Program-made: the position numbers and the translations under genes | NCBI RefSeq assembly: GCF_000423645.1 | Contig: NZ_AUIJ01000002.1 | Span: forward strand, 186,001-250,000 | Reading direction: 5' to 3' | DNA length: 64,000 nt | DNA from: Sediminimonas qiaohouensis DSM 21189 | GTDB lineage: Bacteria > Pseudomonadota > Alphaproteobacteria > Rhodobacterales > Rhodobacteraceae | The notes under the pieces: generated by a model | Seen by the model: the letters and a program-made list of their open reading frames with translations, nothing else | Told to the model about the DNA's origin: nothing | Database searches by the model: none | Shown: positions 26,363 through 36,071 of the stretch, piece by piece | How positions within the stretch are numbered: the stretch's first letter is position 1 | How the letters are laid out: every line of letters starts with the position of its first letter

Positions 26363-26923
26363 ATGAAACATATATCCAGGCGCAGCTTCGCGCTGACCTC
26401 GCTGGCCAGCCTCGGCGTCACGGCGGCCTGCGGCAATGGCATCGGCAGCCGCGGCTCCAGCGTGATCGACGCGCGGGTCGACCGGACGCTGAGCTATCTC
26501 TATTCCAACTATCCCGCGACGCAGGAACTGCGAGACAAATCGGCGGGGCAACTGGTGATGCCGCTGGTGACCGAGGCCGGCTTTGGCTTTGGCGGCGGCT
26601 ATGGGCGCGGCGCATTGCAGGTAGGCGGCACCACGGTGGATTACTACTCGGCCACCAAGGGCAGCTTCGGGTTGCAGATCGGCGCGCTGCAATACGCGCA
26701 TGTGCTGTTCTTCATGACCGAGGAGTCCCTGATGGGATTCCGCCGCTCGGAAGGATGGGCCGTTGGCGGCGATGTGAAATACGCGTTCAGCGACCGCGGC
26801 GAGAACCTGCGCGCCGAGACCACCACCGCCACTGCGCCCGTTGTGGCGGTGATCTTCGGCCAGGCGGGGCTACAGATCGGCGCGACGCTGGATGGCGTGA
26901 AATACACCCGCATCATCCCCTGA
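26363..26923 (+). CDS. SYLF/YSC84-domain lipoprotein
   Basis: This 186-residue protein starts MKHISRRSFALTSLASLG. The lipobox VTAACG suggests a lipoprotein, and the RRSF pair with its hydrophobic run may be read as a Tat signal. The rest is a SYLF domain: LVMPLVTEAGFGFGGGYGRGAL, YYSATKGSFGLQIGALQY, and VVAVIFGQAGLQIGATLDGVKYTRI. Eukaryotic SYLF proteins bind lipids. The bacterial role is unknown. It is transcribed away from hemB with a 150-bp gap. Confidence 0.85.
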   Translation: MKHISRRSFALTSLASLGVTAACGNGIGSRGSSVIDARVDRTLSYLYSNYPATQELRDKSAGQLVMPLVTEAGFGFGGGYGRGALQVGGTTVDYYSATKGSFGLQIGALQYAHVLFFMTEESLMGFRRSEGWAVGGDVKYAFSDRGENLRAETTTATAPVVAVIFGQAGLQIGATLDGVKYTRIIP

Positions 26924-26956
26924 GCGGGCACCGATCGCAGAGCGGATCGCGGCGCG

Positions 26957-27436
26957 TTAAGCGCCGTGGTCGGGCATCTTGCGCGAGGGGGCGGCATAGG
27001 GGCGCGTGACATCGCGCAGCCCCACCTCCAGCGCCTCGACGCTGAGACGGATCGCGCCGTCACCGGCCAGCGTCAGGATCACGTGTCCGGCGGCATCTTC
27101 GCCGGGCTGCCACTCAATGGCCAGCAGCGACAGCACCAGGTCGGGATCGGCGCGGTCGAACCCGGTCGATGCGACGCCAAGCACGTTGTCGATCACCAGC
27201 ACGGATTGAACCCGCTCGAACGGGCGGCCGTGCTGCTCGGCGGCGCGGTGATCCTCCCAGCGGAAGCGGTTGATCAGCAGCGCAAAGCGCCGCTCGCCGG
27301 GGCGCCATGACATTTCGGTGACGGGAAACACCGCATCTTGCGCCAGCGCCGACAAAACCTTGAGATCCTCGGCATCGAACGCGCCGATATTCAGCGGCTT
27401 TTCCCGTGCATCCTCGAACCTTGCATCGTCGCTCAT
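26957..27436 (-). CDS. DUF2948 family protein
   Basis: This 159-residue protein has the DUF2948 pattern: [84 protein letters not shown] and a C-terminal [16 protein letters not shown]. It overlaps murA by ATGA, as in many alphaproteobacteria. The function is unknown but the coupling suggests a link with the cell envelope. Confidence 0.9.
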   Translation of the reverse strand: MSDDARFEDAREKPLNIGAFDAEDLKVLSALAQDAVFPVTEMSWRPGERRFALLINRFRWEDHRAAEQHGRPFERVQSVLVIDNVLGVASTGFDRADPDLVLSLLAIEWQPGEDAAGHVILTLAGDGAIRLSVEALEVGLRDVTRPYAAPSRKMPDHGA

Positions 27437-28701
27437 GGTTGATCCACCCGTTCGATCCGGGCCCCGACGCCCTGAAGCTTTTCCTCGACTCGCTCGTAGC
27501 CGCGATCAAGATGATAGACGCGATTGACGACGGTGTCGCCCTCGGCCGCGAGACCGGCCAGGATCAGCGAGACGCTGGCGCGCAGGTCCGTCGCCATCAC
27601 CGGCGCCCCCTTGAGCCGCGCAACCCCCTCGACCGTGGCGGTGCCGCCCTGCACGTCGATCCGTGCGCCCATGCGGGTCAGTTCGGGCGCGTGCATGAAG
27701 CGGTTCTCGAATATCTTTTCCTCAAGGACGCTGGTGCCTTCGGCGGTGCACAAAAGCGCCATCATCTGCGCCTGCAAATCGGTCGGGAAGCCAGGAAAGG
27801 GCGCGGTCGTGACATCGACCGCCCTGACCCGGTTCTCGCCCCGGCGCACCAGTACGCCATCGGCGGTTTGCTGCACCTCGACGCCGGCCTCCTGCAGCTT
27901 GTCGCAAAAGGCGCCGACCAGCTCCATGCGCCCGCCCAACAGCTCGACCTCGCCGCCGCAGATCGCGGGGGCCAGCATATAGGTGCCCAGCTCGATCCGG
28001 TCGGTCACGACCTGGTGGGTGGCGCCGTGCAGGCGGTCAACGCCCTGCACCGTGATCGTGTCGGTGCCGTCGCCGTCGATCTGTGCGCCCATGGCACGCA
28101 GGCAACGGGCGAGATCGACGATTTCGGGCTCGCGCGCGGCGTTACGCAGAACCGTGGTGCCCTTGGCCAGTGTCGCCGCCATCAGGGCGTTTTCGGTGGC
28201 GCCCACCGAGACGACGGGAAACTCCACCTGCCCGCCCTTGAGCCCGCCGGGCGCGCGCGCGTGCACATAGCCGTCGCGCAGGTCCAGCTCGGCACCCATG
28301 GCCTCAAGCGCGCGCAGGTGCAGGTCGACGGGGCGCGCGCCAATCGCGCAGCCGCCTGGCAGCGAGACAACCGCATGCCCGTCGCGCGCCAGCATCGGCC
28401 CCAGCACCAGGATCGAGGCGCGCATCTTGCGCACGATATCGTAATCGGCCTTGTGGTTGGTGATCGCGTGGCTGGACATCGCCAGCACCTGCCCATCCTG
28501 CAGCGTGCTAACCTCGGCGCCCAGCGATTGCAGCAGCTCGGTCATGGTGCGGATATCCGACAGGCGCGGCGCGTTGGTCAGGGTCAGCGGCTCATCGCTC
28601 AGCAGCGTGGCAGGCATCAGCGTGAGACAGGCATTCTTGGCCCCCGCGATGGCAATGCGCCCATTCAGCGGGCCATTGCCCGTCACCACGATCGAATCCA
28701 T
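27433..28701 (-). CDS. murA: UDP-N-acetylglucosamine 1-carboxyvinyltransferase MurA
   Basis: This 422-residue first enzyme of peptidoglycan synthesis transfers enolpyruvyl to UDP-GlcNAc. The fosfomycin-target cysteine is present in [13 protein letters not shown]. The start [26 protein letters not shown] and end [24 protein letters not shown] are typical. It is coupled to DUF2948 downstream and to a short basic gene upstream. Confidence 0.97.
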   Translation of the reverse strand: MDSIVVTGNGPLNGRIAIAGAKNACLTLMPATLLSDEPLTLTNAPRLSDIRTMTELLQSLGAEVSTLQDGQVLAMSSHAITNHKADYDIVRKMRASILVLGPMLARDGHAVVSLPGGCAIGARPVDLHLRALEAMGAELDLRDGYVHARAPGGLKGGQVEFPVVSVGATENALMAATLAKGTTVLRNAAREPEIVDLARCLRAMGAQIDGDGTDTITVQGVDRLHGATHQVVTDRIELGTYMLAPAICGGEVELLGGRMELVGAFCDKLQEAGVEVQQTADGVLVRRGENRVRAVDVTTAPFPGFPTDLQAQMMALLCTAEGTSVLEEKIFENRFMHAPELTRMGARIDVQGGTATVEGVARLKGAPVMATDLRASVSLILAGLAAEGDTVVNRVYHLDRGYERVEEKLQGVGARIERVDQP

Positions 28702-28892
28702 CAGCGGGTTCCTTTGCCTGTATCCTCGGGCGGCTCGCCTGCCCCGGTTTGCCTATCCTGCGCCTGTTTTGCGGCGCGTCCGCGCATCTGCGCCTTGCGC
28801 TTGCCCATATTGGCCTTGAGAGCCGCCTTCAAGCGGTCTTCGCGCGCCGAGCCCTGTGCGGGCGGTGTCTTGCCATGTTTGTTTCCACTCAT
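28701..28892 (-). CDS. Short basic protein upstream of murA
   Basis: This 63-residue protein ([19 protein letters not shown]... ) is rich in Lys, Arg and Ala, with [24 protein letters not shown] as its helical core. It touches the murA start by one base and is conserved at this place in Rhodobacterales as far as I recall. It may bind nucleic acid or the ribosome. The function is unknown. Confidence 0.65.
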   Translation of the reverse strand: MSGNKHGKTPPAQGSAREDRLKAALKANMGKRKAQMRGRAAKQAQDRQTGAGEPPEDTGKGTR

Positions 28893-28978
28893 GCCCCCCT
28901 CTTACAGCAGTGCCGAAAAACCGTCCAGATTGGGCTTGCACCCTGCGGAAATTGCGTCTAATCACCCGGCGCAGGTTA

Positions 28979-29053
<75 letters not shown>

Positions 29054-29180
29054 TTTCACCGGATAACGCGTTGTTTTTGCTGTGGCTTTTGGGATGCGCC
29101 AGAAGCGGCCGGGCTTGGCGCGGCCGCGCGCCTTGCTGAGAGGCGTGGTGATTTTCTTCGACCGCCGCGCCCCGGGGGGC

Positions 29181-30017
29181 TTAGTCCACGGAGGCCACGA
29201 AATCGGTGAGCGATTTGTTGAATTCCTCCGGCACCTCCCATTGGGGCGTGTGCCCGCAAGGGTCGGCGATGTGCAGTTCGCTGTTTGGGGTCAGCGCGTG
29301 ACAAGTCTGCGCCTGGGAAACCGGCAAGACCTTGTCCTGACGGCCATGGAAGAACTGCACCGGGCACTCCATCGCGGCCAGCATGTCCTGAGAGGCGCGC
29401 CAATAGGCCGGTTTGCAGCCGCGCAAGTTCAGGGTCTCGCACATCGTTTGGCGAAAGGCTTGCGCGCCGCCCTCCTTGAACTGGTTGCGGCGCATGAAGT
29501 CGCGCATGTCGTCGGTAACAGTCTCGGAATCATGGAGTATCGCGCTCAAGGCTATCTCCACGCCCTTGTCACTGGGCTTGGTTAGGATCTTGCCCAGGAC
29601 CGGCAGGGTCATCAACCGAAACGGCACAAACACCTCGGGGCCGACCATCGCGGGCGCCGCCAGGAAAAGGCCCGCCGCGCGGTCCGGCGCCTTGGCCGCG
29701 GCGCGGATGGAGGTTGCCCCGCCCAACGAGTTGCCGGCCAGCACGGCCCGTTCAATCCCCAGCGCGTCAAGAAAGCGCAGCGTGAAATCGGCAAGGCCGT
29801 CCGGCTCGAACGAGCGGTCCCAGGTATCCGACAGCCCATGCCCCGGATAATCCCAGGCAATCAGGCGGTGCGTGTCGCCGAGCATCTCAAGCTGCTTGCC
29901 CCATAGCTCAAGCGATCCACCGATGCCCGATGACAACAGCACGGGCAGCCCCGAACCGCCGGTATCGCGGTACCTGATTGACAGGTCATCTACTTTAACT
30001 GTTTGATCCAACGCCAT
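29181..30017 (-). CDS. Alpha/beta hydrolase of the aromatic catabolic operon
   Basis: This 278-residue hydrolase starts MALDQTVKVDDLSIRYRDTGG. The nucleophile elbow is AGNSLGG, the acid lies in FFHGRQDKVLP and the histidine in PCGHTPQWE. WDYPGHGLSDT is typical of the family around 3-oxoadipate enol-lactonases and meta-cleavage hydrolases. It is the last gene of the leftward cluster, 94 bp after the permease gene, and would hydrolyse an ester or ring-cleavage product. The exact substrate is unknown. Confidence 0.85.
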   Translation of the reverse strand: MALDQTVKVDDLSIRYRDTGGSGLPVLLSSGIGGSLELWGKQLEMLGDTHRLIAWDYPGHGLSDTWDRSFEPDGLADFTLRFLDALGIERAVLAGNSLGGATSIRAAAKAPDRAAGLFLAAPAMVGPEVFVPFRLMTLPVLGKILTKPSDKGVEIALSAILHDSETVTDDMRDFMRRNQFKEGGAQAFRQTMCETLNLRGCKPAYWRASQDMLAAMECPVQFFHGRQDKVLPVSQAQTCHALTPNSELHIADPCGHTPQWEVPEEFNKSLTDFVASVD

Positions 30018-30110
30018 GTTATTGCTCCCGATTATCAATAGTGATGGAGGTTTGTCCGCCCTGCTCTTCTTGATCGCTCCGGCCCCTCAAAGGCCGACTC
30101 GTCTGTTGCT

Positions 30111-31106
30111 TCAACCCTCACGCATAATAAGCAACTTGCGCATCGAGAGGGGTTCCTGCCCGGTTTTCCCGATGATCAACCCCATGATGCCTCGCGGCGC
30201 GAACAGGGCAAAAAGGATGGCCACAACCCCGATCCCCGCAAGGTACCACGCGCCGAAGTCGCCAAAGACCTCTTGCAGCGCGAAGAACAAAAGCGCCCCG
30301 AGGACCGGCCCCAGGTAACTGCCAAGCCCTCCGACCAGCACCATGAACAGCATGAAGATCGACCAGTTGATGCCGAAAGCCGAGCGCGGCTGAAAGGTAA
30401 TCGCGCTGGCCAGCCAGATCGTTCCCGCGATTGCGCAGCCGACGGCGGAGATCAGGAAGATCCAGCGTTTGACGCGCAGGGTGCTGACGCCGACGGAGCT
30501 GGCGGCCTCTTCGTCGTCGCGGATCGCCTGGCTTTCGCCGCCAAGGCGCCCGCGTAGCAAGGCATGGCTGAGCACCAACGATACCACCACCGCCACAACC
30601 GCCATCAGGTAGATCGTAGTCCGCCGCACATCGGGGTCAATCGCGTTCAAGGAAACTAGCGAGCGGCCCGTTTCACCCTGAACTAGGGGGTCGAACATGA
30701 CGATGGAGCGGATCGTTTCGGCCAGCACCCACATGGCAACGGCGAACTCGGCCGGTTTCAAGCGCAGCACCAGCCACGACAGGGGCCAAGCCGCCAGCAG
30801 GACAAGAAAGCCGCCAAGACCTATGGCGAGGAAAGGCGGCATGCCGCTTTCCACCAGGCGCAGCACGAAATATCCGCCCAGACCGATAAAGGCCTGTTGG
30901 CCAACGGAAACCAGGCCGGCGTACCCCGCCAGAAGGTTCCACATGACGGCAAGGATGATATAGACCATCAGCAGCGTCAGCTTGTCCACGACAAGCGCCG
31001 AGCCAAAGAGCGGCAGGGCAAAGAGGCCCAGCGCGATGAGCCCCCCCGCCGCCATAAGCCTGCGATCGGGCGCGGATATACCCGCGATGACATGGTGCCG
31101 GTTCAT
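30111..31106 (-). CDS. Liv-type ABC transporter permease (LivM-like)
   Basis: This 331-residue inner-membrane permease with about nine or ten helices starts MNRHHVIAGISAPDRRLM. It carries AGYAGLVSVGQQAFIGLGGYFVL and the cytoplasmic ATPase contact RDDEEAASSVGVSTLRVKRWIFLISA (EAA loop). It follows the LivH-like gene by one base. The Liv-type set imports amino acids, urea or aromatic acids. Here the context favours an aromatic compound. Confidence 0.93.
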   Translation of the reverse strand: MNRHHVIAGISAPDRRLMAAGGLIALGLFALPLFGSALVVDKLTLLMVYIILAVMWNLLAGYAGLVSVGQQAFIGLGGYFVLRLVESGMPPFLAIGLGGFLVLLAAWPLSWLVLRLKPAEFAVAMWVLAETIRSIVMFDPLVQGETGRSLVSLNAIDPDVRRTTIYLMAVVAVVVSLVLSHALLRGRLGGESQAIRDDEEAASSVGVSTLRVKRWIFLISAVGCAIAGTIWLASAITFQPRSAFGINWSIFMLFMVLVGGLGSYLGPVLGALLFFALQEVFGDFGAWYLAGIGVVAILFALFAPRGIMGLIIGKTGQEPLSMRKLLIMREG

Positions 31107-31107
31107 T

Positions 31108-32088
31108 TTATGCTGCCCCCTTGGATGACGGTGCCCGGTCCGGCGCGGGTGCGCCCCCAGTCAGGCGACGGCGCAGCTTGATGGCGCTGATTGCGAGGCT
31201 GGCCCGCCAGCCGCCATGATCGCGCGCCCAATCGCGCGACAAGCGCCAGATCAGAACCGATACGAACACAAGATGCCCGGCCAGCAGCGAGCCCTGCGGC
31301 GAGATCAGCCCGCCAAGGGACTGCGAGACACCCAAAACCATGCCGCCGATCAGGGTCCCGCCGAGCGAACCGATACCCCCGATCACCACGGCCTCGAACG
31401 CAAAGATCAATTGCGCCGGGCCTGAATAGGGGGTGACCTGACCGCGCATCGCCAGGAACACACCGGCAAGCGCCGCCAGCGTCACCGCGATCGCCGCCGC
31501 CGCGCGGTGCGCCTGACGCGAGGAAACGCCGCACATCTCGGCCGCCTCCGGGTCGGAGGCAGTGGCGCGAATGGCGCGTCCAAGCTTGGTTTTCTTCAAC
31601 ATCAGGTGCAGGGCGCCGATCACGACGACCGCGGTCACGAAGATCAGCACCGGCAGTTTGCCAAGGATGATGCCGCCGGGCAGGATCCAACTGGCCCACG
31701 ATAGCTCGCCAATGGACGCGCCAAGCGAGCGGGTGTTCGAGCCCCATAGCCCGAACATCCCGTTCTGTAGCGCGGCACCAAGGCCGATGGTCACCAGGAT
31801 CGGCAACAGAAACCCACCGCGCATTGCCCGCTGAAACAAGGTGGCGTGCATCACCCAGCCCATGAGCGCCATCGCCGGCAGCATGATCATGATCGACCAA
31901 AGCACCGGCACGCCGCCGACCTCGGTCAGGGTGATCGTCACCATCGCGCCCAGCACCGCCATATCGCCATGGGCAAGGTTGATGAACCGGACCACGCCCA
32001 CCATAAGCGACAGCCCCGCCGCGATAATCGCGTAGTAGCCACCCAGAAGCCCCCCCTGCAGCAGCGCCTGCAGAACCCCGTCAAACAT
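31108..32088 (-). CDS. Liv-type ABC transporter permease (LivH-like)
   Basis: This 326-residue permease starts MFDGVLQALLQGGLLGGYYAII. It has AGLSLMVGVVRFINLAHGDMAVLGAM and the EAA-type loop RAIRATASDPEAAEMCGVSS. The start overlaps the end of the upstream ATPase gene by eight bases, and longer in-frame extensions are inside that gene. The C-terminus has a basic cytoplasmic tail (KLRRRLTGGAPAPDRAPSSKG). Confidence 0.93.
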   Translation of the reverse strand: MFDGVLQALLQGGLLGGYYAIIAAGLSLMVGVVRFINLAHGDMAVLGAMVTITLTEVGGVPVLWSIMIMLPAMALMGWVMHATLFQRAMRGGFLLPILVTIGLGAALQNGMFGLWGSNTRSLGASIGELSWASWILPGGIILGKLPVLIFVTAVVVIGALHLMLKKTKLGRAIRATASDPEAAEMCGVSSRQAHRAAAAIAVTLAALAGVFLAMRGQVTPYSGPAQLIFAFEAVVIGGIGSLGGTLIGGMVLGVSQSLGGLISPQGSLLAGHLVFVSVLIWRLSRDWARDHGGWRASLAISAIKLRRRLTGGAPAPDRAPSSKGAA

Positions 32089-32809
32089 CGGATAACTCCT
32101 TGTCATGGATGCCAAAATAGGCGTCGGTGATCTGCTCTCGGCTGAGGTGCCCGGGCATACCTTGCAGCTCGGTCTGACCCTCGGCCATGCACAGAACCTG
32201 ATCGGCGAAGCCAAGCGCGCGGGTCAGGTCCTGCTCGACCACGACCATGGTGGTGGTGCGCGCCTCCTTGATCATGGCGAGCGATTGATAGACCCCTTCG
32301 ACCGCAGCGGGCGACAGTCCGAGCGACACCTCATCGAGGAGAAGCACCACCGGGTTGGTCAGCAACGCCCGACCGATCGCCGCAGCCTGCCGCTGCCCGC
32401 CCGACAGCCGTCCGGCGGGCATGTCGGTCAGCGGTCGCAATTGCGGAAATGCCTGTAGCACGCGCGCCAACGTCCAATCACCCGCGCGGCCGTTCTCGGC
32501 GGCGATAAGAAGGTTCTCGCGCACCGTCATATCGGCAAACAGGCGCCGCCCCTCGGGCGACATGGCGATGCCGCTGCGCACCCGGGCAAAGGCGGGCTGC
32601 GCGGTGACATCGACCCCGTCCAGCGCGATCCGCCCGCCCACAGGCCGGTGCGTTCCCGCGATGGCGTTCATCAGGGTCGTCTTGCCCGCCCCATTGGCGC
32701 CGATCACGCACAATACCTCGCCTGCCCGCAGCGCGAACGAAACATCGCGCACGGCGGTCAGCAAGCCATGCCGGCAGGTCAGGTTTTCAACGATCAATCG
32801 CGTCATCAT
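32081..32809 (-). CDS. Liv-type ABC transporter ATPase (LivF-like)
   Basis: This 242-residue ATPase has Walker A GANGAGKTTLM, signature LSGGQRQAAAIGRAL, Walker B VVLLLDEVSLGLSP and switch VVEQDLTRAL. The LivF-type end shows a short C-terminal part with YFGIHD. It overlaps the LivG-like gene by ATGA. Its partner ATPase has a degenerate signature, so this one probably provides most of the catalytic signal at one composite site. Confidence 0.93.
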   Translation of the reverse strand: MMTRLIVENLTCRHGLLTAVRDVSFALRAGEVLCVIGANGAGKTTLMNAIAGTHRPVGGRIALDGVDVTAQPAFARVRSGIAMSPEGRRLFADMTVRENLLIAAENGRAGDWTLARVLQAFPQLRPLTDMPAGRLSGGQRQAAAIGRALLTNPVVLLLDEVSLGLSPAAVEGVYQSLAMIKEARTTTMVVVEQDLTRALGFADQVLCMAEGQTELQGMPGHLSREQITDAYFGIHDKELSDV

Positions 32810-33579
32810 TCCGGATCACTCCCCAAATAGGCGCGGCGCACGGCCGGATTTTCCATGACATCGTGCGGATCGCCTTCGGCCAAAATGCGGCCCTCGGACA
32901 TGCAGATCAGGCGATCGATTACCTTGAGCAGCGCGTGCAGGATGTGTTCGATCCAGATGATCGTCATGCCACCGGCCTTGAGCGTGTCGATCAGCACGAT
33001 CAACTCAACCAGCTCCGCCTCGGTCAGGCCGCCGCCGATCTCGTCCAGCAGGATCACCTGCGGCGAGGTTGCCATCGCGCGCGCCACCTCGATGCGTTTG
33101 CGATCCAACAGGCCGGCCGCCGCTGCGGGCGTGTTGGCCAGTTTCATCAACCCCGTCTCGTCCAGGACATGAGCCGCGAAATCCGCGGCCTCCGCCTTGT
33201 CGCGCCCGCCGCCGGCCCTTGCCGCCACCAGCACGTTTTCAAAGACGGTCATCCCGATGAAGGGGCGCGGCACCTGGTAGGTGCGCGCAATGCCCATGGC
33301 GCAGCGGGTCGCGGCGCTCTCGTACGTGATCACCTTGCCATGATACGTTATGCTGCCCTGATTGACCGGGAAGGTTCCCGCAAGGGCGCCGAACAACGTG
33401 GTCTTGCCCGCGCCGTTCGGGCCGACGATGCCCACGGCTTCGCCCCGATCGGCCCGCATCGACACCGCATCAAGCGCCCTCATGCTGCCATAGCGCTTGA
33501 CCAGACCTGTCGCCTCGATCGCGGCCGGGCCGGTAGAATGGGCCGGCTTTGCCGCGGCGCGCGCCACCTGTTTGTGCAT
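32806..33579 (-). CDS. Liv-type ABC transporter ATPase (LivG-like), variant signature
   Basis: This 257-residue ATPase starts MHKQVARAAAKPAHS. Walker A is GPNGAGKTTLF, Q loop ARTYQVPRPF, Walker B VILLDEIGGGLTEAE and switch WIEHILHAL. The signature region reads AAGLLDRKRIEVARAM where LSGGQ would be expected. A similar L-x-x-x-DRKRLE-ARA form is familiar in some Liv-type aromatic importers, so this is probably functional. It is coupled to the LivF-like gene. Confidence 0.9.
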   Translation of the reverse strand: MHKQVARAAAKPAHSTGPAAIEATGLVKRYGSMRALDAVSMRADRGEAVGIVGPNGAGKTTLFGALAGTFPVNQGSITYHGKVITYESAATRCAMGIARTYQVPRPFIGMTVFENVLVAARAGGGRDKAEAADFAAHVLDETGLMKLANTPAAAAGLLDRKRIEVARAMATSPQVILLDEIGGGLTEAELVELIVLIDTLKAGGMTIIWIEHILHALLKVIDRLICMSEGRILAEGDPHDVMENPAVRRAYLGSDPE

Positions 33580-33670
33580 AGTCACCTGTTCTCCTTCCGC
33601 GCCCCATAGGCGCAAAAGCGGGCCGCAGCGCCGTTGAGGGTTGCGGCCGCGCCTTCTTGTGCCCTGCCCG

Positions 33671-34960
33671 TCAGCCGCCAATCCGGTAGGGTTTGAGCGC
33701 CGCCGTCAGCGGCACATTGGGGGCAAGCGCGTTGCTGGTGATCTCCATCGAGAAATCATAGGGTCCATCAGGCGCCTTGACCCATTGCGTCCCGACCAGC
33801 GGCGTCACCGCGATACCGGGCATCGGGCCATTGGCGAAATCGACCGTTCCAACGGCCGTGTCCGCCACCAGGGTCCGGCAGGCCCCTGCCACGGCGGCCT
33901 TGTCCTTTGGATTGCCCGATGCGCCAAGCGCCGCCATGAGCACATCGAAAAGGGCCGCGTTGGCACCCGGTTGCTGCGTCCATTGCTTGCCCGTTGCCGC
34001 CTCGAACCCGTCGGCCAACTCGACGCTGCTCATCCCCAGCGAGGGCGAGGAGGTTGGAAACAGCCGGTGCCAATAGGCGCCCGATGCAAGGCCATAGCCA
34101 AGCTGCCCCATCGCCTCCATCTCGGCGGCGAAAAGCCCGGCCTTCGCCATCTGCATGATCTTGACCTGCTGCGCGAGGCCCAGTTGCGCGGCCTGACGCC
34201 AGAACACCGGGAAATCCGGCGGGAACGGAAAGGCGTTGATGATCTCGCAGCCGTTTTTCTTGAAGAAGTTGATCTGGTTCGAGAAATCCGAGGTCATGTT
34301 CTCGTAGGGGCCGGCATCGAAGCACTCGAACCCAAGCCCCTCAAGCGCGGGGATCAGGTTTGAGCGAATGGCGTTGCCGTCCGCGTCGTTGGGCAAGAGC
34401 ATGCCAACCTTCTTGTTGGTTTCAAGCTTGGCCCACTGGCCGTTGTAGAACGGGGCGAAATCGCCGGCGCCGAAGCTGAAGTGAAAGGTCCACTTGAACG
34501 GGTTTTCCGGATCGCCACCACGCCCGAAAAAGAACGCCTCCCACGGGGCGACGGTGGTGATGCAGGGCACGCCAGCCGCCTCGCAGGCGTCCGCGACGGG
34601 GTTTGTCGTCTCGGGCGTAGAGGACGCGATGACGATATCGGGGTTTTGCCCATTGATCAGGTCGCGCGTTTCCTGGCTGGCGCGAAGCGGGTCGGATTGC
34701 GTATCGGCAAGGATAACCTCGATGCCATAGGTCTTGCCGCCGATCTCGACGCCGCCGGCCTGTTTGGCGGCAAACGCATCGGCCAGCCACCGGTCGGCCT
34801 CGCCAAAGATGCCAAGCGGGCCCGAGCGCGGCCCGACCCACCCGATGCGGATCACTTCATCCGTTTGCGCGGCTGCGCGGGTCGAAAGCGCGGGGGCAAG
34901 GGCCGCGGCCCCCGCCAGGGCGCCGAACCTGCGGCGCGAAATGGTGGTGTGTTTTGTCAT
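33671..34960 (-). CDS. Periplasmic substrate-binding protein of the Liv-type transporter
   Basis: This 429-residue protein starts MTKHTTISRRRFGALAGAAAL with a twin-arginine signal (SRRRFG) and cleavage near AAAQTDE. The mature part has the LivK/peripla_BP_6 pattern: IRIGWVGPRSGPLGIFGEADRW, KTYGIEVILADTQSDPLRASQ, and later IVIASSTPETTNPVADACEAAGVPC in shorter blocks. Tat export of a Liv-type receptor is frequent in roseobacters. The substrate is not a branched-chain amino acid by context, and an aromatic ester, aldehyde or acid is more likely. Confidence 0.9.
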   Translation of the reverse strand: MTKHTTISRRRFGALAGAAALAPALSTRAAAQTDEVIRIGWVGPRSGPLGIFGEADRWLADAFAAKQAGGVEIGGKTYGIEVILADTQSDPLRASQETRDLINGQNPDIVIASSTPETTNPVADACEAAGVPCITTVAPWEAFFFGRGGDPENPFKWTFHFSFGAGDFAPFYNGQWAKLETNKKVGMLLPNDADGNAIRSNLIPALEGLGFECFDAGPYENMTSDFSNQINFFKKNGCEIINAFPFPPDFPVFWRQAAQLGLAQQVKIMQMAKAGLFAAEMEAMGQLGYGLASGAYWHRLFPTSSPSLGMSSVELADGFEAATGKQWTQQPGANAALFDVLMAALGASGNPKDKAAVAGACRTLVADTAVGTVDFANGPMPGIAVTPLVGTQWVKAPDGPYDFSMEITSNALAPNVPLTAALKPYRIGG

Positions 34961-35021
34961 TGTTTTTCCTCCCTTTTATACGCGTGGCGGCGGCCCGGCC
35001 CCTCAGGACCGGACCGGCGCA

Positions 35022-35936
35022 TCACTTTTTCCCGCCTAGCGGGAAGGTCACGTTGAAGCGCAGCATGTCCGCGCCAACGATGTTCTTGGCCGAGGTATTC
35101 CAGGTGTAATCGACATAGATTTCCGTGCCGCCGACACGTTTGGCCACGGCCAGGCCAATGCCGGTTTCCTGTGCCCGGCCGGCGGTTGTGCCGCCATAGA
35201 AGGCGCCCTTGTTGCGGTCGTCCGTCACCTGTTTGCGCCAGTATCCGACGGTGCCGAGGCTCCAGCCCGACGCGCCGACCGCTTTCATCCCGGTCCAGTT
35301 CAGCAATAGCTCATCGCCCGATCTGTACTTGGTTGTCGAGTTCTCGGCGTTGATGAAGTAGTTGCCATGCAGCGACAGGTTCCAGCCGTCCCGCAGGTAC
35401 GAGAACCCGGCGTCCAACGCGATGGAGGCGGCCCCGTCACCGCCATTCGGTGTGCCATTTGTATGGAATTCACCCGTCGGCAGCCCAAAGCTCAGGCCCG
35501 CGCTGGTAAAGATCCCCGGTTCCACCATCCAATGGATGTTCAGCGGGCTGATCGACAGGTCCGAGATCGACGTGTTTGCCCCCAGGCCGATGCCGTTGAG
35601 GGACAGATCGAGGTTCTGCAACGCCACGATGCCCATGGCGCGGTACGTGCCGCCCAGCAATTCGATCCCCGGGGTCCAGTGCAGTTGCAGCGCGGTCGCG
35701 TTCACGTTCAGGTCGGGGCCCGTCGCGTTCCCGTTGGCGTCGTGCACGGTGCCCCGCACGGCGGCGGTCCGGCTGGACAGGTAGAAGCCGGGAACGGGAA
35801 AGTTCACACCGACCGGCACGCCCATCGTGGCGCCCGGCGGCATGTCGGGCGGCGTGCCCGGCTCTCGCGCGATGGCCGGCGCCGTGGCCAGCAGGCCCGA
35901 AAGCAGGCAAGCGGTAAGTCTCAATATCTGTTTCAC
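35022..35936 (-). CDS. SphA/MetA-type outer-membrane protein
   Basis: This 304-residue protein starts MKQILRLTACLLSGLLATAPAIA with a Sec signal. The rest is made of alternating amphipathic strands ending in a C-terminal strand (MLRFNVTFPLG), as in beta-barrels of the phenol-degradation MetA and SphA family. Such proteins are found with genes for aromatic compounds and may form the uptake channel. It is the third gene downstream of the promoter region at 38.7 kb. Confidence 0.75.
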   Translation of the reverse strand: MKQILRLTACLLSGLLATAPAIAREPGTPPDMPPGATMGVPVGVNFPVPGFYLSSRTAAVRGTVHDANGNATGPDLNVNATALQLHWTPGIELLGGTYRAMGIVALQNLDLSLNGIGLGANTSISDLSISPLNIHWMVEPGIFTSAGLSFGLPTGEFHTNGTPNGGDGAASIALDAGFSYLRDGWNLSLHGNYFINAENSTTKYRSGDELLLNWTGMKAVGASGWSLGTVGYWRKQVTDDRNKGAFYGGTTAGRAQETGIGLAVAKRVGGTEIYVDYTWNTSAKNIVGADMLRFNVTFPLGGKK

Positions 35937-36071
35937 TGTCTATATCCTTGTTGTTTTGGCAATCCGGTCCCCTCCGGTTCCACGACCGGCGCAAAAAGGC
36001 TGCGGTTACTCGGGATCGCGCGCGGGGGACCCCCGCGTCTGCACAGGGGCAGACGCGGCCGCGCGGAACAC

